NCBI GenBank assembly: GCA_945910005.1 | Contig: OX246741.1 | Location: 47,832,239 to 47,896,238, forward strand | DNA length: 64,000 nt | From: Isoperla grammatica | Lineage: Eukaryota; Arthropoda; Insecta; Plecoptera; Perlodidae | Reading direction: 5' to 3' | Shown: piece after piece, positions 36,311 to 47,032 of the stretch | Layout of the letters: every line of letters starts with the position of its first letter | How positions within the stretch are numbered: position 1 is the stretch's first letter | Notes under the pieces: model-generated | The model's input: the letters and a program-made list of their open reading frames with translations, nothing else | Database searches by the model: none | What the model was told of the DNA's origin: nothing | Translations under genes and position numbers: made by a program

Positions 36311-36381
36311 CTAATTAACTATAAAAACTAATGCTTATTAAAGTAACTCTAATATAGAAATATGCATAAAATGTAACTAAA

Positions 36382-37418
36382 CTAGGTATTGAGAATCCAC
36401 TTATAACACTTTTGTTTGAATACGTACAAACTATTGGTTGCTTGCTTAATTGAATGGGGCAACATGTTCCATAGCTTAGGGGCGAGAACTGAGAAAGAAG
36501 CACTGCCTGCCACAGAGTGATGTAAGGGGATTTCATACGTACTATTCCTTGTATTATAACTGTGGTACGAGCCCGTATGTTTTAGTTTATTATAATATAA
36601 ATAACCCGGTCTTTTATTTCTTATGATTCTCGCGATATTGCAATAATAATGTAAGGTTCTACGTTGGTGCATTTTTAGAATTTTGTGTTTATCATATATG
36701 TGGCTAATGTGGTCAAACTTTCTAATATTACACGCAAAGCGAATCGATGCATTCTGTACCTTTTGAATTTGTTTTAATACATTTTCATTAATACCCATGT
36801 ACACTGTATCCGCATAATCAAACAATGGGTTTATTAAGGAATTTATGAGATTTAATTTAACATTTTCACTAAGCTCTAGTTTCCATTTATAGAGGGATCT
36901 AAGTACACCATAGGCTTTTGAACACTGTTTCTGGATGTGTTTATCGAAGGATAAGTTACTGTCAAACAATACTCCAAGGTTTTTCCCTTCGTCTGACAAA
37001 GGCAGAGTTGTACCGCACATTTTAATAGCAGAAATCTTATTCCCATTTAGTAAATTTCGGACTACTTGTTCATTGTGTTTGCTACCTATAAGGATAACTG
37101 TCGACTTACTAGGATTAAAGTTCAGACCATTTTTCATCGACCATTCCGCGAGTAGTTGAAGATCAGTGTTAAAGTTATGAAAACTCTCTTCTATTGTTTC
37201 TAGATTTACTTCCAAAATACCTTGCACATCATCTGCATACTGATATATATTAATACGTCTAGTCACTGCTGGCAGACTTTGGGCAAATACATTAAAGAAT
37301 AATGGTCCAAGGATTGATCCTTGTGGTACTCCGCAATGCACTGTTAGCGGTTGTGATATTAATACTTCATTATCCTTAACAACTTTAACTTTTTGAGTTC
37401 TTTCAGATAAATAACTTT
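36382..37418 (-). pseudogene. LINE reverse transcriptase, C-terminal half (antisense LINE)
   Basis: In-frame region with GVPQGSILGPL, the catalytic YADD (QYADDVQ) and a long thumb/C-terminal part ending in the typical LWNMLPHSIKQ and FKQKCYKWIL. It is continuous with LSERTQKVKV at the insertion junction near 37418. It continues at 38822. Disrupted by the inserted plus-strand LINE. Confidence 0.88.
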
Positions 37419-37425
37419 TAACTTT

Positions 37426-38562
37426 AATTGGCAGTGTGCCCTGGAAGATCCTAAGTGCAAGCAGGTGGATGCGGTGATGCTAGATTGGTCTAAAGCATTT
37501 GACCAGATTCCACACAGGAAATTACTAAGCAAGCTGTTCTATTATGGTGTACGTGGATCCTTACACACTTGGTTAGAACATTTTTTGACAGATCGATCAC
37601 AAAAGGTTGTGTTTCAGGGAACAGAATCAAGTTCAATACTTGTAACCTCAGGCGTACCTCAAGGGTCAGTTCTTGGTCCGTTATTGTTTAATATATTTAT
37701 GATGGATTTGCCTCAGTGTGTTTCTTCGGATATGAGCCAATTTGCTGATGACTGCACGATTTACAGAAAGATTATGACGAAGGAGGATTCAGAAACTCTA
37801 CAATCTGATTTAAAAAATATTGACAATTGGTGTACAGTTAATGGCATGAAGATTAACCCCCAAAAAAGTATGTCTATCCGATTTGCAAGATCCAAGAATC
37901 CATTCCCTTGTTGTTATTTGATCAATAACTTGCCTATTCCAGAGAAAAAACGTGTCAGACTACTAGGTGTAATTGTTACAAGTGATCTAAAATGGAACAC
38001 TCATTGTGAAGTAGTACGAGCCAAAGCCACCAGGCATTTATATTTCATTGCTAGACATCTGCATCATGCTCAGCCTAGCACCAAAAGGGCTGTTTACCTA
38101 GCGCTCGTTAGACCTCATCTCGTCTACGGCTGCCCAGCGTGGGACCCAACATCTATAAGCAACAAGATGAAGTTGGAGCGTGTCCAAAGTAGAGCTACAC
38201 GCTTTATTGCTGCTAGGTCGCAATTTACCACTCATAGTGCTACGGCAAGACGTGCATCATTGAAGATTCCATCTCTAGAAACATTCAGGAAAAAAGTAGA
38301 GCTGCAATTTTTGTGGGGCATGTTAAATGGTAGGACAAACCTGGATCCATATGTAAGACTACAAGCCTGTAATCGTAGTGCCCAATTTGGTAGGGGTCTA
38401 TTGTTCAGGCCACCTTTTGCCAGAACAGCAGCCTACCAGAAAGGGTTCTATTATAGGGCTTGTCAATCGTGGAATTCCCTACCACTCAAGATCAGGATGG
38501 CACGCTCATTAGATGTCTTCAAAGCCTCTTTAACGGAGCATTTTTTAAACATTGTTTTGTAA
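37426..38562 (+). CDS. LINE reverse transcriptase, C-terminal part, open frame
   Basis: The frame is open from the 5' truncation point to TAA at 38562, about 378 codons. Motifs in order: LDWSKAFDQIPH, GVPQGSVLGPLLF, catalytic FADD (QFADDCTIYR), LLGV block, HLVYGCPAWDP and a final SWNSLPLKIRMARSLDVFK, the standard end of CR1/Jockey-type ORF2. The endonuclease and RT start are missing, so it cannot act alone. There is no natural ATG at the truncation; GTG at 37465 is not a real start. It is little decayed, suggesting a fairly young insertion. Confidence 0.88.
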   Translation, partial: NWQCALEDPKCKQVDAVMLDWSKAFDQIPHRKLLSKLFYYGVRGSLHTWLEHFLTDRSQKVVFQGTESSSILVTSGVPQGSVLGPLLFNIFMMDLPQCVSSDMSQFADDCTIYRKIMTKEDSETLQSDLKNIDNWCTVNGMKINPQKSMSIRFARSKNPFPCCYLINNLPIPEKKRVRLLGVIVTSDLKWNTHCEVVRAKATRHLYFIARHLHHAQPSTKRAVYLALVRPHLVYGCPAWDPTSISNKMKLERVQSRATRFIAARSQFTTHSATARRASLKIPSLETFRKKVELQFLWGMLNGRTNLDPYVRLQACNRSAQFGRGLLFRPPFARTAAYQKGFYYRACQSWNSLPLKIRMARSLDVFKASLTEHFLNIVL

Positions 38563-38814
38563 ATTTTCATTTTTTTATTCTTTTTTATTCTTTTTTACTT
38601 CATATTTAACAGTTGTATCTTATAATTATATTTTCATTCATATTATGTTTTCATGTTTTTTGTTTTGTATTTTATATTTTGTATTTTGTATTATGTTCAT
38701 TATTATATTTTAATTTTAGTATGGGTTGGCAGTCACTCTGGTGTTTGGAGCTGTGCTCTTTTCTGCCAACCCCCATTCTATTTTGTAGTAAATGGAAATG
38801 ATTAATAAATAAAC
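37426..38814 (+). mobile_element. 5'-truncated CR1/Jockey-like LINE inserted into the antisense LINE
   Basis: Bounded by TAACTTT at 37419-37425 and 38815-38821, which is the target duplication. It carries the C-terminal RT coding part and a 3' UTR ending in ATTAATAAATAAAC. A different family from its host LINE. Confidence 0.85.
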
Positions 38815-38821
38815 TAACTTT

Positions 38822-39137
38822 TCGGCTGATTTAGAAAATCCCATGTTGTAGAGTTTTGCCAGAAGCATGTCATGGTCAATTGTGTCGAAGGCCTTACTAT
38901 AATCTAGGAGTGAGAGTAAACTAGTATTACCTACCATTGTCAATGTTATTTCTCAGTTCATCTACTACAGAAATAAGCGCGGTGGTAGTACTGTGATCTC
39001 TTCTAAACCCCGATTGATTTTTAAAGAAGTCACATAGATTGTTGGATATATGCTCATTAATTTGCTCTGCCATTATCTTCTCTAAAAGTTTTGATGTAGT
39101 AGGAAGAATACTTATTGGCCTAAGGTCATAAAGATGG
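38822..39137 (-). pseudogene. LINE reverse transcriptase, upstream piece of the antisense LINE
   Basis: Minus-strand blocks DLRPISILPT, LLEKIMAEQI, NQSGFR and LLDYSKAFDTIDHDML are readable, with a frameshift near 38935. The frame joins the 37418 piece once the inserted LINE is discounted. Truncated near 39137. Confidence 0.8.
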
Positions 39138-39766
39138 TACTTTTACATTCATAAGAACCTTTTGGGACCTCAAGAACAAAATTTGTTATATACATGTAGA
39201 TCATTTTGATAAAGACGTTTGTTATTAAGAAGTTCCACTGAAGTCTTATTAGATTACAAAAATTGCCTTAATATCATGTACTCAGTACAACTTATGATTT
39301 GTTTCTGGAATTGTGACACTGTTCAGTATTACCGCCTGTCTGAAGCGCAATCACGAATGAATTACCACACTTAGGCCTAGCCTATGTACTAGAAGTTGAA
39401 ATTGATTCAGGTTGGAAAATGTGTTTTCCACTGTTTGTTTTGTAAAGATGACAATATTGTTTTTATCTGAAAATTAAAAACAAAATTAGCCAATTATATA
39501 TTATAGTACTATATAATATATCTAATCCAAAGTCCATACAATAGGCACATGTATGGTATAGTAGTCAATTACGTTTTGTGTGGGACTTCTAAATTATCCG
39601 GTAATGATGAGCAAGCCTACATTCTGTTTCAAGGCCTGCAGGCAAACACAAGTGCTACAGCAGAAGAATAGAGACGGCCCAATTCCGGCTCCAGACTGGA
39701 CATGACCTGCTTGCCAAGCATCTACATAGTACATAGGGTTGCGGTTTTCGAATCCAGCGTATGTAG
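39138..39766. other. Spacer, no gene recognised
   Basis: AT-rich and non-coding. Near 39625-39760 the sequence becomes G+C-richer and leads into the dispersed repeat at 39767, so it may be an upstream part of that repeat. Confidence 0.4.
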
Positions 39767-39924
39767 GATGTGTGGGGTCGGAGAATAAGACAGGAGGCAT
39801 CTCTTCGAGTGAACATACGTAAAGGATGAAAGGGACAAAATGACAGGTGGCATGAATCGGAGGGAACAGGAGTCCTATCTCTACTGGCTTACCAGAAAAT
39901 ACATGATGACTGATGAGTGATGAC

Positions 39925-41287
39925 TAGAGGTGTTTGTTTTTCACGGACCGCGAAATCGCGAAAAGTGTTGATATAGAAGGGGGAGATAAACAAAGTGTAT
40001 ATCTGTTGATAGGCACCTTAAAAACATCAAAATTTCACCGCGAAAATTCGCGAAATCCGTCAATTTCCAGTCATAACATCGAAATTTGTAATAAAGAGCA
40101 AAATAACACGAAATCTTGATTGTTTTTAATTTATTATAAAAAAAATTTAAAAATTTAAATTTATTATTACAGTCAAACGTCATTACAACACAATCGTGGG
40201 CAGAGTTGCGTAAGTTACTTTTAAAAAAGAACTTTTAAAAAGTTAAGTTACTTGCCTTTAAAAGTAACTTTTAAACGTTAAAAGTTCCTTGTTGGAAAAA
40301 GTAACCAAAAGTTACTTTGAAAATTAAAAGTTACTTTAAAAGTTACTTTAAAAGTTACTTTTAGGAAATTTTGATGGGAAGTGGCAGTTTAAAAAAAATT
40401 ACAAAATACTACTTCTTTCCTGAAAAGATTTATTGAAACATCGTCAGACGTACGGTCTCGTACAATGAGGTCCTAGCAAAGCAGTGTTGCTCACACAAAG
40501 AAATAACATCCACTTATGTTTATTGGTTGTCACTCAGTTCCCATTCAACCTATTTAGCCGGCTGCTGCTGGAATGGTTTCCAAAGGATACAGTTATGCAT
40601 GAATTCGAGGAATGGGGGGGGGGGGGGGGGTCGAAGATTTTTGACCTGAAACAGCTGCAATACGAGTGTTTTGCTGTTGGTACATTTAAAAAACCATAGG
40701 CTGTTTCAAAAGTAACTTTTCATTTTTTTTTTAAAGTTCCTTATCAATAGTAACTTTCAACGTTAAAAGTTACTGTCGAGGAAAAAGTAACTAGTTAGCC
40801 TAAAAGTTACCGAAAAAGTAACGCGTTACAAGTAACGCGTTACTTTCAAAAAGTTACTACTCAACTCTGATCGTGGGGACCTAATATTTTTTCAATTATA
40901 ATGATGATTTCGTTAAGAAGATCAACGATTTATTTTTGCTGAAATTCGGCGTCAAGCAGAGCAAACGAGTACAATTCTGAGGGATTTTACGTGACGGACA
41001 AGAAGATATGTGTTGTGACTGCCGCCTTTAATTCGACCGTAAAGACACACTAGACAAACACAGGTAATGGTAATGTTAATACACTTCGTATTAACTAGTA
41101 GTACTTGTTTGTACATACAATTCAAATAAATTAAATTTCATTAAAATTCCTTTTTAATTTAAACGTGTTTCTGGTGAAATTTACTGTAGAAAATCTACCA
41201 AAAAGCATAACACCGCCATAACATCGAAATTATTAAATCTATAAAACGAAATTTAAGAAAACATAACACCATTTACAAACACCTCTA
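39925..41287. mobile_element. hAT-type element, 1363 bp, 8-bp duplication GTGATGAC, carrying a nested hAT
   Basis: Ends TAGAGGTGTTTGT and complement, flanked by GTGATGAC at 39917-39924 and 41288-41295. Without the nested 669-bp insert it is about 690 bp. No transposase. Words such as ATAACACGAAAT recall the 7449-7988 element. Confidence 0.92.
40201..40869. mobile_element. Nested hAT MITE, 669 bp, 8-bp duplication ATCGTGGG
   Basis: Ends CAGAGTTGCGTAAGTTAC and the complement of CAGAGTTGAGTAGTAAC, flanked by ATCGTGGG at 40193-40200 and 40870-40877. The interior is built from repeated AAAGTTACTTTT and AACGTTAAAAGT words, as in the widespread CAGAGTTGGGTAGTAAC hAT MITE group. 17-bp G run at 40614-40630. 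Confidence 0.93.
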
Positions 41288-41382
41288 GTGATGACATAAG
41301 ATGTCAATTGTGGGTATTAGAAAAGAAGAAGAAGACATTCTGCACACTCACACAAATGCAAAGTTTTCACGAAAATTTAAAC

Positions 41383-41388
41383 TTTATT
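41383..41388 (-). terminator. Polyadenylation signal for the RBM7-like gene
   Basis: AATAAA on the minus strand, about 105 bases after the stop codon (41494). Confidence 0.55.
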
Positions 41389-41493
41389 AAGCATCTCAAA
41401 CGTCAAAAAATGTCTTACTTAAGCTAAAACTTACATTGGACCTTTGTATTTTCTTCACTTCATTTCCTTAATGCATGCCATGATAAAGTAATT

Positions 41494-43101
41494 TCATCTA
41501 TAGGTATACTTAGTTTGATGATAGCCATGTGAAGGTCTTTCACTTCTTTCGTCCCGGTATTGATGTCCTCGGGATCTGTCACTCCTATCCTCGCGGTAGT
41601 GGCTGCGGGATCTCTCGTTCCGTTCTTCTCGATACTGGTATCCGTGAGGGGGATAGTCGTTCCTCCCTTCTCTGTGGTAATTGCTACGGGGAGGGGTCTC
41701 GGTCCGATAATAGCTGCCGCGCGAGGAGTTTTCACTCCTTTCGTCCCGGTAATAGTTCCCGCGAGGGGGGTGGTCGTTCCTTTCCTCCCTAGCGTTATTT
41801 ACACGAGGCGCATATTGATTTTGTCCTAAAAGAAATAATACGTCATCAGATGACATTCCAAAATGAGAACAAGGCATGCGAGTATGTAGGTAGACTCTAG
41901 TGTTAAACACACAATACACAATAAGTAGCCCTAACCATGCATCGATGTCATTTATCATTATATTACTCGGAAATAATGGTAAATTCTATGAAAGGTCTCA
42001 AGAGTTTTCATAAGCCAAGATAATTCTAAAAAATTGATTGGCTTTCCTTTCGTGTATACTTATCCTCGTTTAATTCAAATTCATTTACATTCCCTGGCCG
42101 CAAAAATTTTGTTTCTTGACACGTTTCATTCTTTCATTTTTACTGGACCCTAGATTCAAAGGGCACTTACCTTCGAATCAGTACCAATGGGGCTTTGAGG
42201 TTGAGTAGGAAGCGATTCCTACAACCTCGGGAAAAAGTGAACAAAAAAGAGACTGGCGAGTCACTGTTTACGGTGCTCACGCCTTCTCACGCATACTGGA
42301 ACACTGACACACGAAGAACAAGAATATAGTCCAGTTTTGTAGATTGGTTCAATAAGCTGGGCTACCAATACAGATATATATTGGACTAGAGGTAGACACA
42401 AACATCATACAACAAAATGCCTTAAGAGGACACCTCCATGGGATGAGCTACCTATGGGAGATTTGAATCCTAACAATTCTCACAAGCAACAACCTGCCTG
42501 GCCCCCACAAGGACATTCCTGGCTATGCCAAAAAACAATATCCTGGGTAGCGATTGACCACTACTGTGTAACTATACATACCCGAGTCTCTCCCAGCATT
42601 GTTCTGCTGTATCAGCAGTTCCCTCCTGTGCAGTTGTGTTCCTCGGAATATCTCTGTAGCATAACGTACGGAGCTTTCATGGACGTAAACTATGTGAGCA
42701 AACGGCTTTGGTGTTCCATTGATAACCACTAGTCGGACTTTTTCTATTGGACCAGCCTAGAGAAGAAAACAAAGTGCCAAGTTATAGGCCTACTTAATAT
42801 TACAACTTGCAAATAATGGGGATCCTACGATTTGCTGACCTGAAACAATTGATCAAGTAATCAAGTTTTATTTACTTAAAACGGTGATTTTGTAAGCACA
42901 TGGCAATAATGAGTTAATTTCCCAGATTGTTTACTGAATTATTCCCAAATATTTTGTAACCCTGCATATAGGTAGGCCTAAAGCCTACGGCACAAATGCC
43001 TGAACTAGCCTTTATCTTACCTGCAAGAAAAGTTCACGCAAAAGAGCTTCTGTCACTTCTGGTCCAAGGTTTCCTACGAACAGCGTCCGGTTGTCATCCA
43101 T
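41494..43101 (-). CDS. RBM7: RBM7-like RNA-binding protein (NEXT complex), three exons, 195 residues
   Basis: RBM7 is the RNA-binding subunit of the nuclear exosome targeting complex (with ZCCHC8 and MTR4) that delivers promoter-associated and other short-lived RNAs to the exosome. Exons: 43101-43021, 42756-42582, 41825-41494, with GT-AG borders and matching phases. Residues 5-85 form one RRM: RNP2 LFVGNL (7-12), RNP1-like KPFAHIVYV (44-52), and the typical TEALLRELFLQAGPI segment. The C-terminal 105 residues are Arg/Glu/Ser/Tyr-rich with imperfect ~16-residue repeats (YYRDERSE, YREERNERS), like the RBM7/RBM11 tail. At 195 residues it is shorter than human RBM7 (266); a middle exon could be missed or absent. 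The start ATG at 43101 is close before the RRM. RBM11 is the alternative identity. Confidence 0.85.
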
Positions 43102-43104
43102 TTT

Positions 43105-44270
43105 TCATCAGTTAGGTACACACCTAAAATAATTTAGTTTTTTGAACGAGTAAAAGTAGGTTAAAGGCCGGCTAGTCTAATGTATACCCAGAGTTGGGCA
43201 GTATCGAAAATACCCGAGATTAAAGTATCCTCTAATCTTGCCAGGATTCGAACCACTAATGCAGAAATGCAAAATGCAGGGACTGGGGCACACTACACCA
43301 ACGTTTAACCAACAGCTCAGCCAAGTCACTGGTAGAAGTACGTTGCTTACCAATAAAAACTATGTCCGGATGCTGCCTGAATTGACGAAAGGCCTAGGCT
43401 TACCTTCTACACGGCCTAAGGTCAGTAGGCCTAGCCTAGGCCTAATGTCCTAGAAAACCAATTACCTACAGAACTAAGCCCTGGGCTTAATCTCTTCTCT
43501 GTGTTTAAAGGCACATGTCTAAAATGATGTAGTTCACTACGCCATTGGGTTGCTTACGCCTTGGTTCTAGCACGTTCGAGTTTGACTTGGGCTTTTGGAT
43601 TGGCCAACCCTAACCTAGCTACTAGGCCTAGACCTATGGCTATTAACAGCATACCGTGAATCTAATTCTACGGAGAAACTAGTCCACTCTTAAAAGAAAT
43701 AAGTTTTTTAATGCTTACCCAAATTGATAGTTTCAAGAAGAGGTTTTAAAATTGAACCCCAAAATTAGGTTCCCCAATCAACAACAGACCAAAATGAAAC
43801 CGAAAATGAAATACAAATACATCACCGCCTTGTAGTTGTAAGTTGTCACTTGTCAGTAGGGCTGTAGAAAACTTACAGACAGGAAAAATACCCTACTTCT
43901 ACTCAAAATTCAAAAAGTAGGATGTTCGGTGGATGGACAAGGACCAATGAAGGACGCTCCTTGAGAAAAACAGTGGCAGCATTGGGTTTAATATTTTAAA
44001 CCCAATGGTGGCAGTGCCAGAAAGAAATTTGAAAACGAATTTGTTAATGTATTGTGTACATAGTCAAACGACCTCATATGAAATAAATAAATAAATCAAT
44101 GGGGCAACTCAATCAATAATATTGATAACATTATGTTGAAGAGGCAAGCTAAAAAAACCATTGATCAATGCTAAAACCTTGGCCTCAACCCCTCCGCCCC
44201 CCGCTTCAAACAACGTCGCAAAGCCGAGTTGGAAGATGGAACTCTATGTAGCCATATAGCATTTTAACCT
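43105..44270. other. RBM7-like 5' flank
   Basis: Upstream of the minus-strand RBM7-like start. Contains a SINE head (43235-43335), several TAGGCCTA octamers (43390-43445) and a short palindrome GGGTTTAATATTTTAAACCC near 43985-44004. The promoter is expected in about 43110-43860. No TATA box stands out. Confidence 0.4.
43235..43335 (-). repeat. tRNA-derived SINE head
   Basis: On the minus strand, A-box-like TGGCTGAGCTGTTGGTTAAACG (43323-43302) and B-box GGTTCGAATCC (43254-43244). No pairing acceptor stem, so not a tRNA gene. Confidence 0.65.
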
Positions 44271-44289
44271 TGAGATAGATGGAACATGC

Positions 44290-44615
44290 AAATCCTGGCA
44301 GTGTCTAAATTTAAATTAAATTAAATTAAATCAGTCTTTATTAACTAGCTACAATGCGCCATTCCAACATGATACATCCACTGATACAAAACACACTATT
44401 ATATTGGCAAATAATTATTACCATCAAACGTCCTAATTATACACAATATAGAATTAACAATATATAAAAAAACAGTCACACCTCTCTCCTTGTTTATATA
44501 CTCGATAACCTCATTCCTTAACTCTTTTGTATTTTTAGCTCTCTTAATACTACATGACCAACCATCAGCCATACTGATAAAAAATTAAAAAAAAAAAAAA
44601 AAAAAAAAAAATAAG
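44290..44615 (-). repeat. LINE 3' end with (TTTAA)n tail, and an A run
   Basis: Minus-strand TAGTTAATAAAGACTGATTT followed by AATTT repeats (44340-44310) is typical of a CR1-type LINE tail. A short minus-strand coding-like piece lies upstream (44460-44580). An A run of about 24 lies at 44588-44611. Confidence 0.55.
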
Positions 44616-47032
44616 AATATTAGGGCTAGCACCCCTATATTCTATTCTATATACTCAACATATTACGGTGCACGTTCCTATTACATTACATTGATTAAAG
44701 GTGGAATTTTTCATGCCTTTACTACTACTATTATTATTTTTTACTATTACTACTATGTTTAATACTTTTAAATTTTAAGTTTAAATCTTTTCCTTTGTTT
44801 TATCTAGTATTTGTAACTTAGGCCTACATGATACAGGTCTAAGTAATGTCTTTCTATGTCTTTATTTTCTCTGTGAATACTATTCTCTGAATGCTAGTAT
44901 TATTATTACATTATAAATTATACTTTAAGTATGCCTAAAATACTACATATTGGAAATGTTTCCTTATAATAACCATAATTCTATAACTGTATTGTTTACC
45001 GGTATATTATATTATATTACAAATTACAAAATTTTAGTCCATAAGCAGCGTAAGTTTGTAAACAAAATGCCTGATTTGTAAACCACACCTTTTTTTTAAA
45101 CTTCTATTTTTACACCGTCTTTAACATCAGTCTACTAACTTCCCCCAATACATTTAGTTCTAGCTATAATTGTATAAATTGTATTATCTTATCACACAAT
45201 TTTCCTTTCGAGTATGCCTATTGCCGCCATCTGACAAAATTAATATTGTACACTATCTGTAAATGGCCTGCACTCAAGTCTCCATGACTTTGCAGGCTTC
45301 TCCAACTTTCTATAAATAGCCACTTTTTAGTAACATGTATGTATTCTGTGTTGAGAATAAAATTGTCTGAAAATGAAATGAAAATGACATATGGTGACAA
45401 ATTAATTAATATAATTGGTTATTTTACTCACTAAAAATCCCAGAAGAAAATGCAGACGAGCAGGTGGATTGAACGAATGGTAGTTTCGAATTCAAATCCG
45501 AAAATCGAACATTTTTTACTAAGATTTTTCCGTTCACAAATATGTTAATTTTATAGCGATCTGATAAATATTGCCGAAGTTACACAAAAGTTGCTCGAAA
45601 ATATTTTTCTGAAACACATTAACGACAAAATGTGAGATGGCTATATTATAGCAAATGTGGATTTAAATTCTCACAGGAACCTATATTTAACCAAAACATA
45701 AAAATAAATAAAATAAAATATCACCAACAGTACAAACAAATATCAATAATAATTGTAAACTAACTTTACATTACAATCTAATATGCCTAAGATATTAAAA
45801 GAAAGCCTGCCGTACAGGCTGGTTTAGTAATCATATAAAGTCCATTTTTACATCATTTCATACAGATATCGATTACAATATAAGTATGGTCTTTAGTCTA
45901 GATTAGATGCATGTTGTGTTGTACAGCGCTCAAACCATTGGGTTTGAAGCTCAAGCTATTGCTTATGTTATATTAATATACTATTCTGTAATTAGTATCC
46001 AAGTGTTATGTAAACTGTAAAATGCAAATAAATTACATACTTACCTTACTAAAATGATTATAGTCAATTTTTCTCCGGTCAAGAAATGATCTATTTAAAG
46101 GCGATATTATAGACAGAAATTACACCTATAGCTGTTAAAAAATAGTCAGTAACGGTGGCGGACCGCGTAGAAACACTAGACGAAATGAAAACGAAAAATC
46201 TTAGCAACGCACATTGCATAGTATTCAACAATGTTGGGAAATATAATAGCTATGGAAATTGGAATTTTTTTTTCAATGCGCATTCTAGTATTGTTGTTGT
46301 TTTTATTTTATTTAAGAAAAATCAGATATTGAACAAATATCCGCATGCTCACCTATCAACGCGTCACACAGCGCATTCCTAGTAATAAAGATTACGGTCC
46401 AGTCATAACAAATTGTGAACTTATAATATTATTAATAATGGTAAAGTTTGGAGCTTTTCTAACATTTCACATTTTTTCTCTTTTATATCGTCGGAGCATT
46501 TTCAAACCACTCAAACCGTCAAACGACGGTCCAATATTATCGGACTATGGATTTACGGTACAACTCCATGATCGGAGTCGGACTGTGGTAAGAACAAATC
46601 AATGACTAAGATTTGTGCTGTTTAATATTGTTCTATCATCGCACTCGTGCTCTGCTCGGTAATAAAAGAATGGCACAGATGACGCTTTCTTCTCAAAGCA
46701 CTATCGGAACTCTCGGATAAAAAAACTTAGAGCTTTCCCGTCCCGTGTGTTATATTATGTCTTATACAAAATATATAATCTACTTCAGTCTTCAGAAACG
46801 GATTGAACATTGTGGTATAAATTTGAATTTCCGCCCGTACTGATAGACCAATGAGAGCAACTGTGTACATTTTTATGGTAATTTTCCTGTCGCTAAACTG
46901 CTGCGCGTTGAGCCGTCCGTCTCGTTTTTCTTGCGTCATCCGAGAAATTGAAAGTACTGTCATGGCAGGGATTTGAAGTCTGCCTAGGTTTAGGCTGTGG
47001 TGGAAGTATTTTATGAATAAATCATTACAGTA
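44616..47032. other. Spacer and ZGPAT promoter region
   Basis: Mostly AT-rich with no recognised gene. The ZGPAT 5' UTR and promoter should lie in about 46700-47032, where the sequence is less AT-rich. An open frame at 46345-46605 has no recognisable domain. Confidence 0.4.

Larger units (their letters stand above)
35720..39137 (-). mobile_element. Antisense non-LTR retrotransposon (CR1/Jockey-like), 5'-truncated, interrupted twice
   Basis: The RT domain runs on the minus strand from about 39137 (DLRPISILPT region) to the stop at 36382. The 3' UTR ends near 35720 in a GCAAATAAAGACC-type tail. A second LINE (37426-38814, plus strand) is inserted in the RT with a 7-bp duplication TAACTTT. A palindrome-bearing segment (35991-36310) sits in the 3' UTR. 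The 5' part is missing, as usual for LINE copies. Confidence 0.85.
39767..41335. repeat. Dispersed repeat (second copy at 51546-51728), split by a hAT element
   Basis: GATGTGTGGGGTCGGAGAA, AGACAGGAGGCATCTCTT, GGAACAGGAGTCCTATCTCT and AGATGTCAATTG are shared with 51546-51728. This copy is interrupted at 39925 by a hAT element; the copy near 51695 is unoccupied. Both end in an AAGAAGAAG-type tail, suggesting a LINE or SINE 3' end. Confidence 0.85.
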
